From contig NC_060107.1 in the NCBI RefSeq assembly GCF_021155765.1, positions 13,316,501 through 13,380,500 on the forward strand: a stretch of 64,000 bases of DNA. Reading direction: 5' to 3'. Positions within the stretch are counted from its first letter, which is position 1. Each line of letters begins with the position of its first letter. This stretch comes from Diprion similis (Eukaryota > Arthropoda > Insecta > Hymenoptera > Diprionidae). The position numbers and the translations under genes are program-made. Under the pieces are notes generated by a model. It saw only the letters and a list, made by a program, of their open reading frames with translations. It ran no database searches and had not been told where the DNA came from. This document shows, piece by piece, positions 24,546 to 37,325 of this stretch.

Positions 24546-26889
24546 ACTAATGGCGTAACACTAGAGCAGTGCTTTTACGTATACCAATATGAAATCACGT
24601 TTTAGAAGCACCAATGATATCGAAATTCGATCGTAAACTCGAACACGCGATGGTGAATGGAATACGATGGAAAATATGTTTCCGGCCAACTGGAAAGATT
24701 TGTCGGGATCTTAATGATGGGCAGCCTCGCTGTCTGGGGAATTTCCCGCGCGGAGAAATCGTTAAAATTTATTTCGCAGTTTCGCCTTGCCCACGCAGAG
24801 CTTTCAGGTCGTATGGGAGGCGTAAAAACGGCGTGTCTCCTTCCCGCAGATAAATAGCCACTTGTTCTTCCCCGGCTGACGGAGCTTTGAATAATTTCTG
24901 TCTTGAATGGTGAAGCGGAGTATGAGAGGAAGGAAGGCGTCGTCGATGGAGCTTCAACCTCTCTTTGCCTATAATCCCGAAATTTTCTCTCTGAAATAGC
25001 AACGAAAAGCCGTTATCAGACACTTTGCCAGCGCCTTCCCACCTCCCTTGTCTTTGCTGCAGAAACCACGGTACGGCGAATAAATTTTCTTTCGTCCCTG
25101 CAGATAAATCCCTTTCATAAGTTAACCCACACGTACATTCATTACATGACTCAAAATATTTTCACGGTAAAAAACTCATTTTCCAAGACCACAGAATGCG
25201 ATACGGTTGTATGAATAATTAGTCGTAGACTGCGATTTGACATGTTTCCAATCAATCGAATTATCAACTCTTCCATACCGTCGTCTTTTCGATCGGTATA
25301 GAGCAATCGCCCCTCTCAATTCACCGTCTTTCCAACGAACAGTTTCTCGGTATAAATAATCAAATAATCGAGAATTCTGATTAATCGTACCTGAAAATAA
25401 TCGATTAGTCAAAAATTCTGATTAATCAACACTTTCAAGAGATTCGTTTTTCAATTAGTCAAATAATCGGACTTTGATAGATTATCTTTTCGATTAACTG
25501 ATCGATCAATAAAGTGGAAAATCACTTGATCGACGTCGAAGATTAATCGCACAGCTCCAGAATGTGGCGACCCACCAGGTGACTTGTGAGCCCACCAGAA
25601 GGACCGTATTTCATATTTACCAAGAGACGAAGCTCTGTTGACGAACGGACAAGGCTGCACGCTTTCCACATAAACTGTTGGTGTAGGCCTACTAAATACC
25701 CATCATGCAGAGAGCATGCCAACTCCTCGTTAACAACCGACCACCTGCCGTGTGTACGAGATAAGCAAGAGCTGTGCGTGTTACTGGCATGCCATTCCGT
25801 CATTGCTCTATTACACGTTACGTATGTACGTCAGTACGTGATGGGAGTGTATTTTTTAGGGTGATTCGATCCGCAATGCAGTGACACCGCGGCGATACAT
25901 TTGAGTAATTGAACTGGCTTTAGTTTCAGGTGTACGGTCAACGCGAGGTTTTATATTTGGAATAGAATCAACGGGGTGTCGTGTTGCAAATGGAAACCTG
26001 CAACGAGATGTCTCGCATTCCTTCATCGAAAGAAATTTGTACTCCAGATTGCCTATCCAGAGTCCATAACTTTTTCTATTTTTCAATGTGATAGGAAAAT
26101 ATTTTCCTGGATACACAATGCAGTTAGCTTTGTGATTGTAACTCGAAAATCTGGTTCGCATTATTTTAATTCTTTTTTATTATGGCCACTGAAAATTAAT
26201 GTTGACGTCTTATTGAAGTGAAAATATTTAGTAAGTTGAGGGGTAGTACTACCGTATAATTTTTTTCATATCATTTTTTTATTGGCTTAAATTCTTTTTT
26301 AATTATTTAAAAATAGTACCCTAAAGTCTGTATGCGAGGAGGAATTTTTAAATGGTCCAAAAATTTGATTTTTCGTGTGAAGTCGCGATGCCGATGTGCA
26401 AGTAATTAGAGAGCGAGCTTCGAATGCTCGCTTTTTAAATGAGTTTTTCTCAAATCTATGTTTTTCAAGGGGGACAACTGATTAACTGTAAATTTATAAT
26501 GACATTTTCTAGTGAAGTACGTTGGATTTTTTCGATTGATTATAACGATTTTATGACCGATTTGTAATCGATTTTTGAGTAAAAAAAAAAAATTTCCGTC
26601 GCATTTGTTTGGTTACTTGTCTAGAGTTCGATTCCAAAGCTAATTGGGATAAGATGATTGAGTGAGAGAGTGAATAAATAAAGTCCACAATTTCGCGAGA
26701 GATAAGATAGCGCTTGCTTCGGCACAAAAACCCTCACGGTTTAGCGAGAAAAGCCGAAGCAAGTCCTGCATTTATTCAACAAAAATTAGTTCGACAGGCT
26801 ACAGAGTAATAAATTGGCTGGCACGTTCCTTGTTAAACAAATTAATCTAAATTGAATGATTATTCAACAATCTTAATCTACCCTGCCAA

Positions 26890-27380
26890 GTATGTACAAC
26901 TCATCAACGTGCCGCACTTCCGACTGTTACGTGGAAGTGGGGTAACGGGGAGCATCCAAAATGGCTCACGGCCGTGCAAACAGCGGTCCCGACATCTCGG
27001 GGATCCAACGTTGTTGTGCTCGGGCGACAAGTGTTTCGCCGCGTCGACGCTCCCCCTAGGAACGGGCACCTCGGATCACCAAGAGGTGGACCCCGTTCCC
27101 ATAACCAACCCTAAAAACGCGATCCTTACAACTACGTGAGATGGAAAGAACTCGACACCCGACCGAGCGCGGGAAGAACGCGGTAATCGCACGCACAGGT
27201 AGAATAGAGAGATTTAGCAGCACGTCTTACCTACTCGAGGGCTCGATTCTAAATGAATCGCGCGCGCGCGTGAAGCGGGAGCTGCGCGCGCGCCCTCTAG
27301 ACCCCGTTTGCGCACAGCGCGCCGCCATGCGGCCGGGTACCCTAACGTCGCGAGGTACCAGCGGGTCCGCGAGGTTCGAG
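26890..27380. other. CpG-rich block of unknown nature
   Basis: Base composition changes abruptly from AT-rich to strongly GC-rich, with many CG dinucleotides, for example CGCGCGCGCGTGAAGCGGGA near 27261 and GCGCGCGCGCCCTCTAG near 27285. Open frames run across it on both strands (26852-27139 and 27141-27545 on +), but none shows a domain I recognise. It could be a piece of a retroelement, an exogenous insertion or a regulatory island. Confidence 0.45.
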
Positions 27381-28570
27381 CGCGAACAACATTACTGCAA
27401 TTTTTTTTTAAATAGATATTTCTGCAAAACCCTGCGAACTTCACTAGATTTGGCCATCTTCTTTAAAATCGACCTACAAGTCGCCGGTAGAGGTCATTCA
27501 CAAAAAAGAAGTTTTATTCCATCAGCCACTCGAGCACAATTTTGATTTACAATAATTAAAAAAAAATTTCACGATATTCATTCATTTTTCTTAAATAAAT
27601 TGGAGAAAATGACCCCTCATTTTGTATACACAAAGTAGTATTACCCCTTAAAGAAACAGTTTTATATTGTAATAACCATAAAATAGAGTATTGACAACTA
27701 ATATAACCATTCTCTATAGTTACTTGTATCACATTTTTTTACAATTCTAACAATATTAAAACCGTCATTGTAACGATATCAAAATCGAAAAATTCATCTT
27801 GAAATTTTCCTTTCAATCAGTGTTGTCCTGATATTTTCAAGCCTTACCTATATCAACTTCGATTAAATTCTAACGCAGGAAAAATAATTTAACTTATTGT
27901 GGAATTTTTTTATTGCCAACGACGAAACGTCAGGAACGCGAAGGGAATGTGAAGATTTTAATATTCTGTGATACGATGAATGTTATATTCCTTCCACGTA
28001 TTACTTTTCTTCACAATGAGTTAATGCAAGAAAGATAATCTAGGTTACTAAAAACGGTGTTGCTCAAAATAATTCTTCGCAGCTATACTACAACTATATT
28101 CACGAATATCAATTGTACACAATAATCTACGTGAATTTTGTGAGGTTATTCTGGAATCACGGTTGTCCGATAAAAGCTCGGAGCAACCATGCACTGCGCT
28201 TATTTTCCACTTTTCAAAAATTGTCTCCGAGACGTTTGAATCCGCCGGAATAAATCATCGATTCCCAGAGGGCGAGCCTGCGGCGGAGAAAGCTGGTGAA
28301 AAATGCTGGTGTAATTCAAGAAAATGCAGTCTCACAAAACTCTGTGGAATTGTCTGTGGTATAAACCTGCAGGGGCTCACCTAGGTATCAACTGCAATAA
28401 ATATATACCTATATCTGAGATTTCCCCAGCCACTGCATGCATGCGTTATACATGAAAATCCTAGTGGCACATGTCGCGCGAATTTACTGTAGAATGTGAA
28501 ATACTAGTTTCAGATATGTGTGAAAAATGTTACTCCGTAATCTCAGGATTGTAAGCGATAATGCAGTCTA

Positions 28571-29700
28571 AGAGATTGGTCGGCCGAAAATCGATACCTT
28601 TCATTAAATTGAACCCTTCGTTGGCGAAGAGAATTCAATAAAGTGTCCAAAATGATAGGAAAATTTTTTTATACTAAAATTTGTACTCTGGTGTTTCTAA
28701 GGGTGCTGATTACGAATCTGAACTTGAAATTCAAAAATTTTAAATGGCGGATCCAATATGGCGTATCTGTTGTTTGCACTTTTGTCCACTATATTAGATC
28801 CGCTATTAAAAAATTTTCAATTTTTTGTTCAGATTCGTGACAAGCAACCTCGAAAATCCCAGAGTGTCAATTTTTACCTAAATTGAGTAAAATTTTAGAT
28901 TTTTGTCCGCCATATTGGCGCCACTATTTTGAATTTCCAAATTTTTACTTCAAATTCGGATTCAGCGAGCCCACGAATGAGGTTCGGATTTCAAATCAGA
29001 GCAAGTTAAATAGGGAAATAAAGGTTGACGCAATATTGCGTCAATACCAACGAAGGGGTTAATGAATATTCAATTTCGTCGAAGTAGGTTAGGTTAGAAC
29101 ATTTGCTTTATTATTAACAACGTTTCGATCGGACTTCCTTTCATTAATTTAATTACGAAATACAATCGTACGTGCGTCAAGTATTAATCAAATTACTGTA
29201 TTCGAAAGCACGGAATATTGACTCAAATAAACAAAAATCAGATACTGGAATTATAAACGAAAGTTTAGATATTTATACGCCATTTGAAATCGTTTTACAA
29301 TGGTTCAAAATTCAGTAGATTCGTTCGATTTTACTTTAGGGTGGATCATTTGATTCCGAAGACTATTTTACACAAAATCACTCAAACACTTTTTTATCAT
29401 ATTCGCATCAATATCAATTAATTGATTTATTAATCATTGTTGATGAATTGATTGATTAACTGATTGTTGATCAATTAATTTTATTACATTGCACCGATAC
29501 TGATGTAGATCAACAAATGGTATTACTGAAACATCAACATCGAAGCTTTTGTTTATAAATCCAGTATTTTATATTTTTGTATTTTTAAAGATATCTTCGT
29601 AGCTTAAAAATAATGATTTGACAAATACTCAACGTACGACTATCTCGAAATAAAATCAACAACAAAAGTACTGTTTTTCGGCCAGCTGTTTTCCTTAAAC
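28571..29700. repeat. Foldback family C copy, interrupted by another element
   Basis: The left terminus GATTGGTCGGCCGAAAATCG continues into ATACCTTTCATTAA at 28607. Family sequence resumes at about 29137 with CCTTTCATTAATTTAATTAC, leaving an 11-bp direct repeat (CCTTTCATTAA) on both sides of an insertion of about 530 bp. Beyond 29240 the copy folds back: ACTGGAATTATAAACGAAAG is mirrored near 29545 by CTTTTGTTTATAAATCCAGT. Confidence 0.6.
28602..29066. mobile_element. Inverted-repeat element with CCCTTCGTTGG ends inside family C copy
   Basis: AACCCTTCGTTGG at 28612 is mirrored by CCAACGAAGGGGTT ending near 29060, with looser pairing outward. The interior holds GGCGGATCCAATATGGCG-type blocks and a mirrored CCGCCATATTGGCGCC, so it also folds back internally. 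It is non-coding. Just beyond it is a short TAGGTTAGGTTAG run. Confidence 0.6.
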
Positions 29701-30268
29701 ACCCAACAAACGAATTCAGAACAGCTGCAAAATCTCTTTGCACGCGAGACGAGGGTGTTTACCTAAAGCTAACAAAACCACAGCTCGACTAAGTTCAAGG
29801 TAAAATTAACAAACGGACTGTTCCAGCCGGTGGAACAGTCGACAAATTACCTGACAAACTGTTCGTGAGCTTTTTGCAAAGCTTCAGTCTTGCTAGTTGG
29901 ACGAGAGAGTGAATCCTTGGTCAACTTTTTTTTCTTCGTACACTCTAGACTCCATTCCAATTGTCTAACTTTATCGATAAGTTTAAAGCCGTCAAGTTGA
30001 GCCGTCGAGTATCGTCTTCATCCCATTTCCATATCATTCGGAAAATTTTTTGCAACTCGCTGCTGTTACTGATAACTGCTTTATACCCTCGGTTAATTAT
30101 TTTTCAACTCCAGTATCGTAAAATAGAACGTCCTCGACGTGTTTCAATTTATTTCCAACGGTACAACACAGAAGAATTTTATAGAATGGGTTCCCTCCAG
30201 TTATTGAAATGTGAGGCAATGGAATATCTCCGAATCATCGGTAAATTCCTGATGTTTTTATTTCCTCG

Positions 30269-30294
30269 AGAGAGAGAGAGAGAGAGAGCGAGAG
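30269..30294. repeat. GA dinucleotide microsatellite
   Basis: About twelve GA units, with one GC interruption near the end. Confidence 0.9.
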
Positions 30295-31075
30295 AATATC
30301 CGTGTCACCATCCAATTTTCTCATGCCACGAGTAGCAGTGAAATCGAATCATTCCAGAGGACCGAAAAAGGCGGTAGAACCGGAAACGGCAAACAAGCTG
30401 TTTGTGAGGGCGGATGTAAGGTTCAGGTATCTTGTAAGCGAGCCGCTTTTCATTTGGGATTTTAATAAATAGGAGGCCTTGCTTATATAGCGAAGTGGAA
30501 TCTGCTTAAAAATGTTCTCCTTTCTTTCTTCCGTTTTCCGACTGCAGCATAATTGTATACGCAATCAAAGAAGATTCCGTCTCGGCTCTTTAAATTACGC
30601 AAACCCGCGACTTTCGGTCAGTGTCAGCGTTGAGCATTATTCAAATTCCGGAAATTCATTTACTGTTTCGCGCGCAGAGCCTCACGCCTCGCGCCTCGCG
30701 ATTTAATCGCAACTGATGCAAAATTAGGGGAACCGAGGTGGATTGGGACATGAATGAGGTAGGACACGACTCGTAAATAAATTTGCTTCAATTATCAAGG
30801 AGGACTTCACCCCTCTGATTAATTAAGGTACCGTCACCTTCGCGGGTTTCCCTAATTACTTAACAAGTGCTAAGCCTCGCTAAGTCAGAATATTACACCC
30901 GCAAATGACGCTGATTCACTTGCCGAGTCTTGACGGACAACTTCTGGTAAAAATTTACACTTATTTAATCGTAAATCGAATTTATCAAGACAATGAACTC
31001 ACGATGATCCTGCGGAATTCGTTAATAGAATGAATTCTTCCTTAACGTATCAGGCATGTTTGCACCAGGTCGGAT

Positions 31076-32150
31076 GGATTAAGTCGGAGGCAAAAAATCG
31101 ATGCCATTATTTCAATTTATTACGAGATAATCGAACATTGAGTGATCAATAAATTATTATATTCGGGATCTACGAGGATCTGTTGAAAAATACGAAAATA
31201 TAGACAGAATTTATTTCAAATCGGGAGGCAGAAAATCGTCATGTCACAGATTTTTTCCAAATTGAAATGTGTTGTTTTTGAACGAAAAAAAGTGACCCGT
31301 TTTTTTTTTTTTTTTTGCATTTCAAAAAAAAAACAGTCTGCTACGAAGTTACGACCATTTGAACGCTTAATCGCGCCCTGCCGAAGTTCTTGAAAAAACT
31401 AACACTTTTTTCTTAAAAATGCTATATCTTTGGAAAATTCTTTTCGCAACTACTTCATCTTGACCTCATTTTGTAGGGTTTTTTCCATTATTTTGAGGTA
31501 TGGAGAGAAATTTCGAAATTCCCGAAAATTGACGAAATGACGTTAATTTTTGGAAAATTTTGTTGAAAATCAAACGTTCAAATTTAATTTATTAAGTAAA
31601 TTTAAATCAAGTAAATTCGTAGCAAGTTTTTTTTCCGAAAACAAAAAAATACGGGTCACTTTCTTTTGTTCAAAAACCACATATTTCTATTTGGAAAAAT
31701 TTCGTGACATCACAATTTCCTGCCTGTCCGATTCGAAATGGATTCTGTGTATAAAATATTGAAATTATTAAAAAAAGCTCGGAGATAGATGTTGCATTTA
31801 AAAATCCAATGGGATCGTTCGATTTTACACCGAAATATATTATCGAAATTCAGAAAATTATTTCTTACAAACTCGCTGGAAAATACTGGAAAATAATCTT
31901 TTGAATAAAACAACCTTCGTAGAGAAAAATCGAGCAAATATACTAGATTGCTAAACATTTTCAATCGATTTAAATTGAAAAATTGGTATTCAAGCTTTTT
32001 TTCATAATTACAATCTGTTTTGTTTTCACATTTTTCAAGAAATCTTTGCACCTTACGAATATCATAATTTTATAAATGCACTTCATACGTGACTATCTCA
32101 CAATGAACTAAATAAAAATTATCGATTTTCCATCTACCAAAATTCGTAAG
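31076..32150. repeat. Foldback family C copy split by a nested palindrome
   Basis: GGAGGCAAAAAATCGATGCC, TTTATTACGAGATAAT and ATTGAGTGATCAATAAATTA match the left part of the copy at 33868. After a nested palindromic insertion (31204-31750), family sequence resumes with TATTGAAATTATTAAAAAAA then GATCGTTCGATTTTAC, and ends near 32130 with AAAATTATCGATTTTCCATC, the mirrored terminus. It is non-coding. Confidence 0.55.
31204..31750. mobile_element. Palindromic foldback element nested in family C
   Basis: The left arm (CAGAATTTATTTCAAATCGG, GGCAG, ATGTCAC, AAAGTGACCCGT) is mirrored by the right arm (ACGGGTCACTTTC, GTGACAT, CTGCC, CCGATTCGAAATGGATTCTG). The arms are over 100 bp each. It interrupts an otherwise contiguous family C copy, so it inserted later. 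It contains no coding motif; the open frames at 31550 and 31710 lie in the arms. Confidence 0.65.
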
Positions 32151-33864
32151 ATAGAAATTGTCACTTGAGATAGTCTAGATACTTATAACAATAGTATAAT
32201 ACCCATGACAATAGAGAAAAATTTGATATCCTAAATTTTTTAATTTCTTGCAGTTGAAACAAACTGGTTGTTCAATACTGATTAACAATACCGCATTTTC
32301 TTTTCTACAGATCGTCTAATTAGCTTTTGGTTAAAAGATTGTTAAATTAGAAGTTCTTCACCAACCACCAAGCTCAAGAAAATATCTCTCTCAATCGATT
32401 CGTAGATAATTCATTTATGAAAGACATGAAGAATTTTTTGTTTTACAATCGAAAAAACTTTAAGAATATTCTAGTAAAAAAAAATAGTACAACATAAATC
32501 AAGTGTAAACATCATTCTTCAGAAACACACAAACTCTTTCAACTATATTCAACTTGATAAGGTTCGGTTCACTTTTCAAGCTTTTATTTGTTCACGGTTT
32601 TGTTTCGATACATTTCTGAGCTGACTATTGCATGTATCCGTGACCAAATTACAAAAATCCGTACTCTTAGACATTTCGAACTGTCATTTCTAAGCGAAAG
32701 CACAAGAAATTTCCACCTGTAGTGCAGTTCAGTTATCTCGTCTTATTCCTTTTGTCGATTCTCCGTCAAACGAACGAAATAATAATTAAAGAAAGGCGGA
32801 AATGTTCTTACCTTTCTCGGAAGAAAAATTTCTTCACCTTCTTGTATCGGATTCCTTTCTCTCTCGACTTTTCCGCACAGCATAAATCCCCACAAAAGTC
32901 TCCCAGATGGCCTTCTCCCAAGGTTCCAGGAACCCAAGCGAAATGACGCCTTCCAGACATCCCTTCTGCTGGTTCACAGAAACCTCAATAAAATCATATG
33001 TTCCTGATGATACCTTATGTTTTTCAAAGATCCTACGGGAATCTCGTATCTAAACGTGACAGGATAATAAATACACAAATTTCGTAGCAGAATCCTGAAA
33101 AAATCTTGAAGTATTTACTGATTGTGTGAAGGTTTCCCCGCGAACAAATTACTTCACCTGTCTTCAAATTTATTATGAAAATTTCAAGCAGAATGAAATC
33201 TTTATTTCCTCACTCTGGCAATCTACATATTCATGAAACTCGAGGGGAAACAAGTACGATCCCAATTTGTAAGCTAAATTTCTCAACTCGTATGTCAGAT
33301 TCGTTCCGCCTTGCAAGGAAGATATTACAGAACCTGTGTTCAGAAATAAATAGTCAGAAGAAGCGAGGGAGGAATGAAAAATCTCGTTCAATCAAACAGG
33401 AATTACACTTTCCTCCTGTTCGTGAAAAGCTGTCTAATTCACGAATCAGACGAGATGACTTCTGCACTTGAGGAGTGTAAGAAAGTCGACGGTGAACGCT
33501 GTCATGCACGAAATTCGAAACATTCGCGAGGTGTTGACAACGACGCTTCGTTCGAGGCCGGGCTTTTAGTCTACGTTAATCCAATATCATCCAACAAGGT
33601 TGTAGTACACCAAAGCAAGGACTTACTCAATTTAATCCCGCTCAACGTATGCATGTATGTGTGTATATGTATATATATATACATTCACGTTACTCATCTT
33701 GTTAGTAATTGTATATGTCTATACAGCCCGACGCATATTTGAATTCCTTAAAGTTATACCACCACAATACTTGTGCGAATACACGGCGTGTTGGATTCTG
33801 AAACAGTCTGTCTCCGAGGATCAGAATCTACGAAATAGGGGGGCCTGAGTTCCAGATGTTATCA

Positions 33865-34110
33865 AGTAGGAGATTGGTTGCTCGAAAATCGATACTTCCT
33901 ATCAATCTTATTACGAGATAGTTATGGATTGAGTGGTTATAAAGTTATTATATTCTTAAGCACGAAGAGTCAAAGATAGAAAATATAGAAATTGTAAAAA
34001 AAGGCTGGAATATCAATACTTCATTTTAGATGGTTTTAATATGGTTGGAAGTCTATTAGATTTGTTCGGTTTTAATCTATCTATCGTGATAATCTGATGA
34101 GTTATAGTTA
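33865..34110. repeat. Foldback family C copy, truncated
   Basis: GGAGATTGGTTGCTCGAAAA then TCGATAC, TTATTACGAGATAG, GATTGAGTGGTTATAAAGTT and GTCTATTAGATTTGTTCGGT reproduce the left half of family C. The mirrored right half seen in other copies is missing or unrecognisable. Confidence 0.6.
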
Positions 34111-35579
34111 CAAGGAAAGTACCAGACCTCGGGATCATGGATGGGCCAAAAAACAAAAACCTATATGAAATCTTTCATTTCATAGTCCTCTCTTCATTCC
34201 CAGTGAAGTAGATTATATCAATACTTTAATGAGTGAAGTGCCATAATAACGAAAACTTGTTGTGTATTTTATCTTGAATATTAATTTTCGTTATCCACCG
34301 ATGAAGTTTAGGTGACAGAATGTCCAGATTCAAGTGTAAACGGATTTATTATTATTTCAGATAGATAATAAAATACAAACTGCGAACCATTTTATTCTAA
34401 ACTGAGGGAAGAAATGCCCGATAGGTGGAACTACATATCAAAATTTCCATATTTTTGGGCCAAAGAAACACCCCCAGAAGGTTCAGCAGAATCCGTGATC
34501 CAGATGTCTGATACTCTTCTTACCAGTATACGACTTATAAGTTGCAAGAAAATTAACGAATGATACCAACTTTTGGCTAAACAGAATATAAGCTTTACAA
34601 AATTTCGGTCGATGGAAAAGCAACTTTATAATTGGCCCAATTTCGCCAAAATATGCATACCTACTTATGATTTTTTTTCTATTCATAATATGAATCAAAA
34701 GACAATTTGGAATGTAAGAAAAAATTCTTGTTCGTTGTTTCTTGGATGTGCGTGCAACAGCCCACTCATAAAAAAAGTCCTGCTCTCGTAAACCAGCGTA
34801 TGATTGGACATGGTTGAACAATTGCACGATGACAATAAAATCGCAAGGATGTGGCCGTAAAGGAAATAAAAAGAAAAGAAAGGTAAACACCCCGACGTGT
34901 GGCAGAAATGAAATAGGAAATCGTTTCGTTTGATATTTCCCGGTACAAAGGAGTGTTACCGACAAATCCCACCCCTAAAACCCAACGCAATCTTCTTCAC
35001 GCACACCGTTTGCAAAGCTCGGGAATCATACCTATACAATCCGTCACACCTGGAATTATGGAATTGTTCGACAAAGCCTCATGGGAATTATACGCAAAGA
35101 AGCGTTGAAACGAATGAGCACGCTCACTGTGAGCAACGGAAATCATTCACCGAGGGAATTTGATGGAAATCAATGAGAAAACACTGATGAGCGAGCTGTT
35201 GAGCTTCACTTCCATTCTTTTCCATCAATCTCAGCCAGCGATTATATTAACTGCTATGAATTGCGATAAAGGAATTATTAATACCGATTCCCGATAGTAA
35301 TATCGTCCCCATCTGGAAAAAGTTTTACTCAAATACTGGACGCATTGCTGCTTCAGCATCGTTAGACTTGCATTGAATTTTCGACAGCGGTGCCACAAAA
35401 CTCTCATTTTACGGTTTGTGGGATGTGTGAAATTATTTGTCGGTAACTTTTTGATATGGAATAAAAATTGAATTCGCAGATCGTCCCAAGCGAGTCGACA
35501 GCATCATGAAAGAATTTTTCACTGTTGAAGTTGTAACTATAGAACGTATAATATCGAAATAAGTATTTGAGCGTCGATT

Positions 35580-35822
35580 GAAACGTATGTAAATTCGCCT
35601 GTGTGTATGCAATTCGTATGTCTTGACAATTGAGAGTACAATTTATCGATAGCCATTTGTCTTATCGCTTGCGATTGGTCAACGCTCTTCACTCTGTCCA
35701 ATCCTGGGTCACGAGACAAATGTCGATCGGTAAAATGTAGTCGCAATTGCCAAAATGCAGGCGGATTTCAGTCAGTTGTATTTTGAATTGCATAAATGCA
35801 GGCGAATTTACTCTGCGTTGGA
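35580..35822. mobile_element. MITE-like element, family B copy 2
   Basis: TAAATTCGCCTGTGTGTATG (35590) is mirrored by GCATAAATGCAGGCGAATTT ending at 35810, and pairing continues outward. The interior aligns with copy 1 at 2100-2370: ATTTGTCTTAT, CACTCT, GAGACAAATG, GGTAAAATGTA and ATGCAGGCGGATTTC occur in the same order. Two copies more than 33 kb apart confirm that it is a dispersed repeat. Confidence 0.8.
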
Positions 35823-36452
35823 TTGCGCGTCAGATATTTCCACGAAATAAACTAGCATATTTATAAACTCTTTTTAGTGCAGCGAATATTTTCTTTTAAC
35901 CGACGTTACACTACAGGAAAATGAGTAGATTAGAAAAAAAAAATATATATATAAGGCAGTCGGTATCAGGATTTTTTTAAAATAGTATCATCGGGAGTAG
36001 ATTTGAGGACTTATCGCTACTTCTACTTAATATTGTTACGCTGGAAAAGAAATATGGTAAAAATTAAACGGTTATAAATTGCATCGTGACCATAAAAAAT
36101 GGTAAAAACTATTGTATTCTGGGTAAGTCAAACCTCTCAATCAAGGTTGATGATGCCTTACAAAATCATGCACCACATTTTTCTTTCGGTGTACAATTAC
36201 ATGTTCTAGTAGACTCACAATCAGTTTCCGGTCTAAGTTTATTCCCGTCGGATCATGAGTTCTCAAATTGATGTGCACGAATGGTATTATTAATGGGCTT
36301 TATTAATTCTTGTGATGGGTGACGGTATATTTCCGCTTCCCAAAATGACCTGCTGATAATTTGTCATCCCCCTTTAGCATTATACCCTTATACAATAGCA
36401 GCATGATCCGCGTGTAGAGTACGGAAACTCACGCGAGGCGTTAGCGTGCAGG

Positions 36453-36473
36453 TTGATGATGATGATGATGATT
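36453..36473. repeat. GAT trinucleotide microsatellite
   Basis: About six tandem GAT units. Confidence 0.85.
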
Positions 36474-37325
36474 TTGGCGAGAGGACGGTGCTCGCTCCAT
36501 TATCTGCCTCCAGCATCCCATCCTATTAATTTAATTACTCACTCGTGTTCGTATTCACATATTTACCGTTATAGGGAGGTGAGCCGCGTGTACGAAGATA
36601 GAAACCACCAAGAAAACACGACGTCATTAGTATGCTCTATATACCATCTCCAAGGGTGCTGTCGCCGCGCAGTTCGGATGGATCTTATGCTTATACTGTT
36701 CACACCAGGTCTATATGCAACCCGTTGTCGCCTCCCGAAGGAGGAATACTGTAACCAGGAAGTAAAGGGGCTCTCCAGTTAACCATGTCATACGTATAGC
36801 CCGTTTTACAGTGCGTTGCTTGACGTCCTCCTGGTTGTCGTAGTCGTCGTTTTCAAAGCAAATACCTTTCACGACACGACGGTCTTATACGTTGACGTCT
36901 AACTTGACGGATGGTGTGTCGTCCTCGAAATTGGAACGTTTCACACCGCGGGGGTGAGGGTAGTAGGTTGGTAGATCTCTTTGTGAGATTTGAATTTCGA
37001 ACCAAATGCCAACTGCAATATGTATTACCTCGGAAATTCTAAGGTTTAACCGTGTGTAAACGTACATACCTTCATCAAAATCCACCAGTAGACGCTGATC
37101 GCGTCTCTACTACATATAACATGTACACAACCAAAAATGGAAATTGAAGACTCTATCGCTTCGCTTCCCATTATTAATATCATAATTTCTCAACTATTTT
37201 AATGTTTAACATGTGAATTTGTTACAAACTTTTCAAACTTTAATAGAGCAAAATAAATTATAACCCTTTTCTTCACCATCCTCCAGGTGTACCAGGTGTT
37301 TCCAAGTAACCGCCGTAGCATGTTA

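Larger units (their letters stand above)
19260..26235. other. Gene-poor region I, downstream of PPO
   Basis: No supported gene. It contains a GGGAGCGTCCATAAACTACG-type MITE (20150-20686), a poly-C run at about 20406-20419, a TATAA pentamer repeat near 21427-21456, two related inverted-repeat fragments (21955-22080 and 24345-24545), a long inverted repeat at 23882-24166 and a dense cluster of TAATC motifs at 25355-25555. The short open frames overlap on both strands without domains. Confidence 0.6.
26239..34500. other. Gene-poor region II with CpG-rich block and nested repeats
   Basis: No supported gene. It holds a CpG-rich block (26890-27380), the 28571-29700 and 31076-32150 copies of foldback family C, each interrupted by another inverted-repeat element, a truncated family C copy at 33865-34110 and a GA microsatellite at 30269-30294. 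The weak pair AGGGGTAGTACTAC (26239) and GTAGTATTACCCCT (27635) could bound an older element around the CpG-rich block, but the match is short. Confidence 0.55.

Noticed and set aside
26624..26642. B-box-like GAGTTCGATTCC
   Set aside because: No A-box at suitable spacing and no cloverleaf could be drawn, so it is probably chance.
29084..29098. TAGGTTAGGTTAG resembling the insect telomere repeat TTAGG
   Set aside because: Only about two and a half units are present, which is common interstitially and not evidence of a telomere.
34483..34965. 160-codon open frame on the - strand
   Set aside because: No recognisable domain, no codon bias and no splice context. Frames of this length are expected by chance in 64 kb of DNA examined in six frames.
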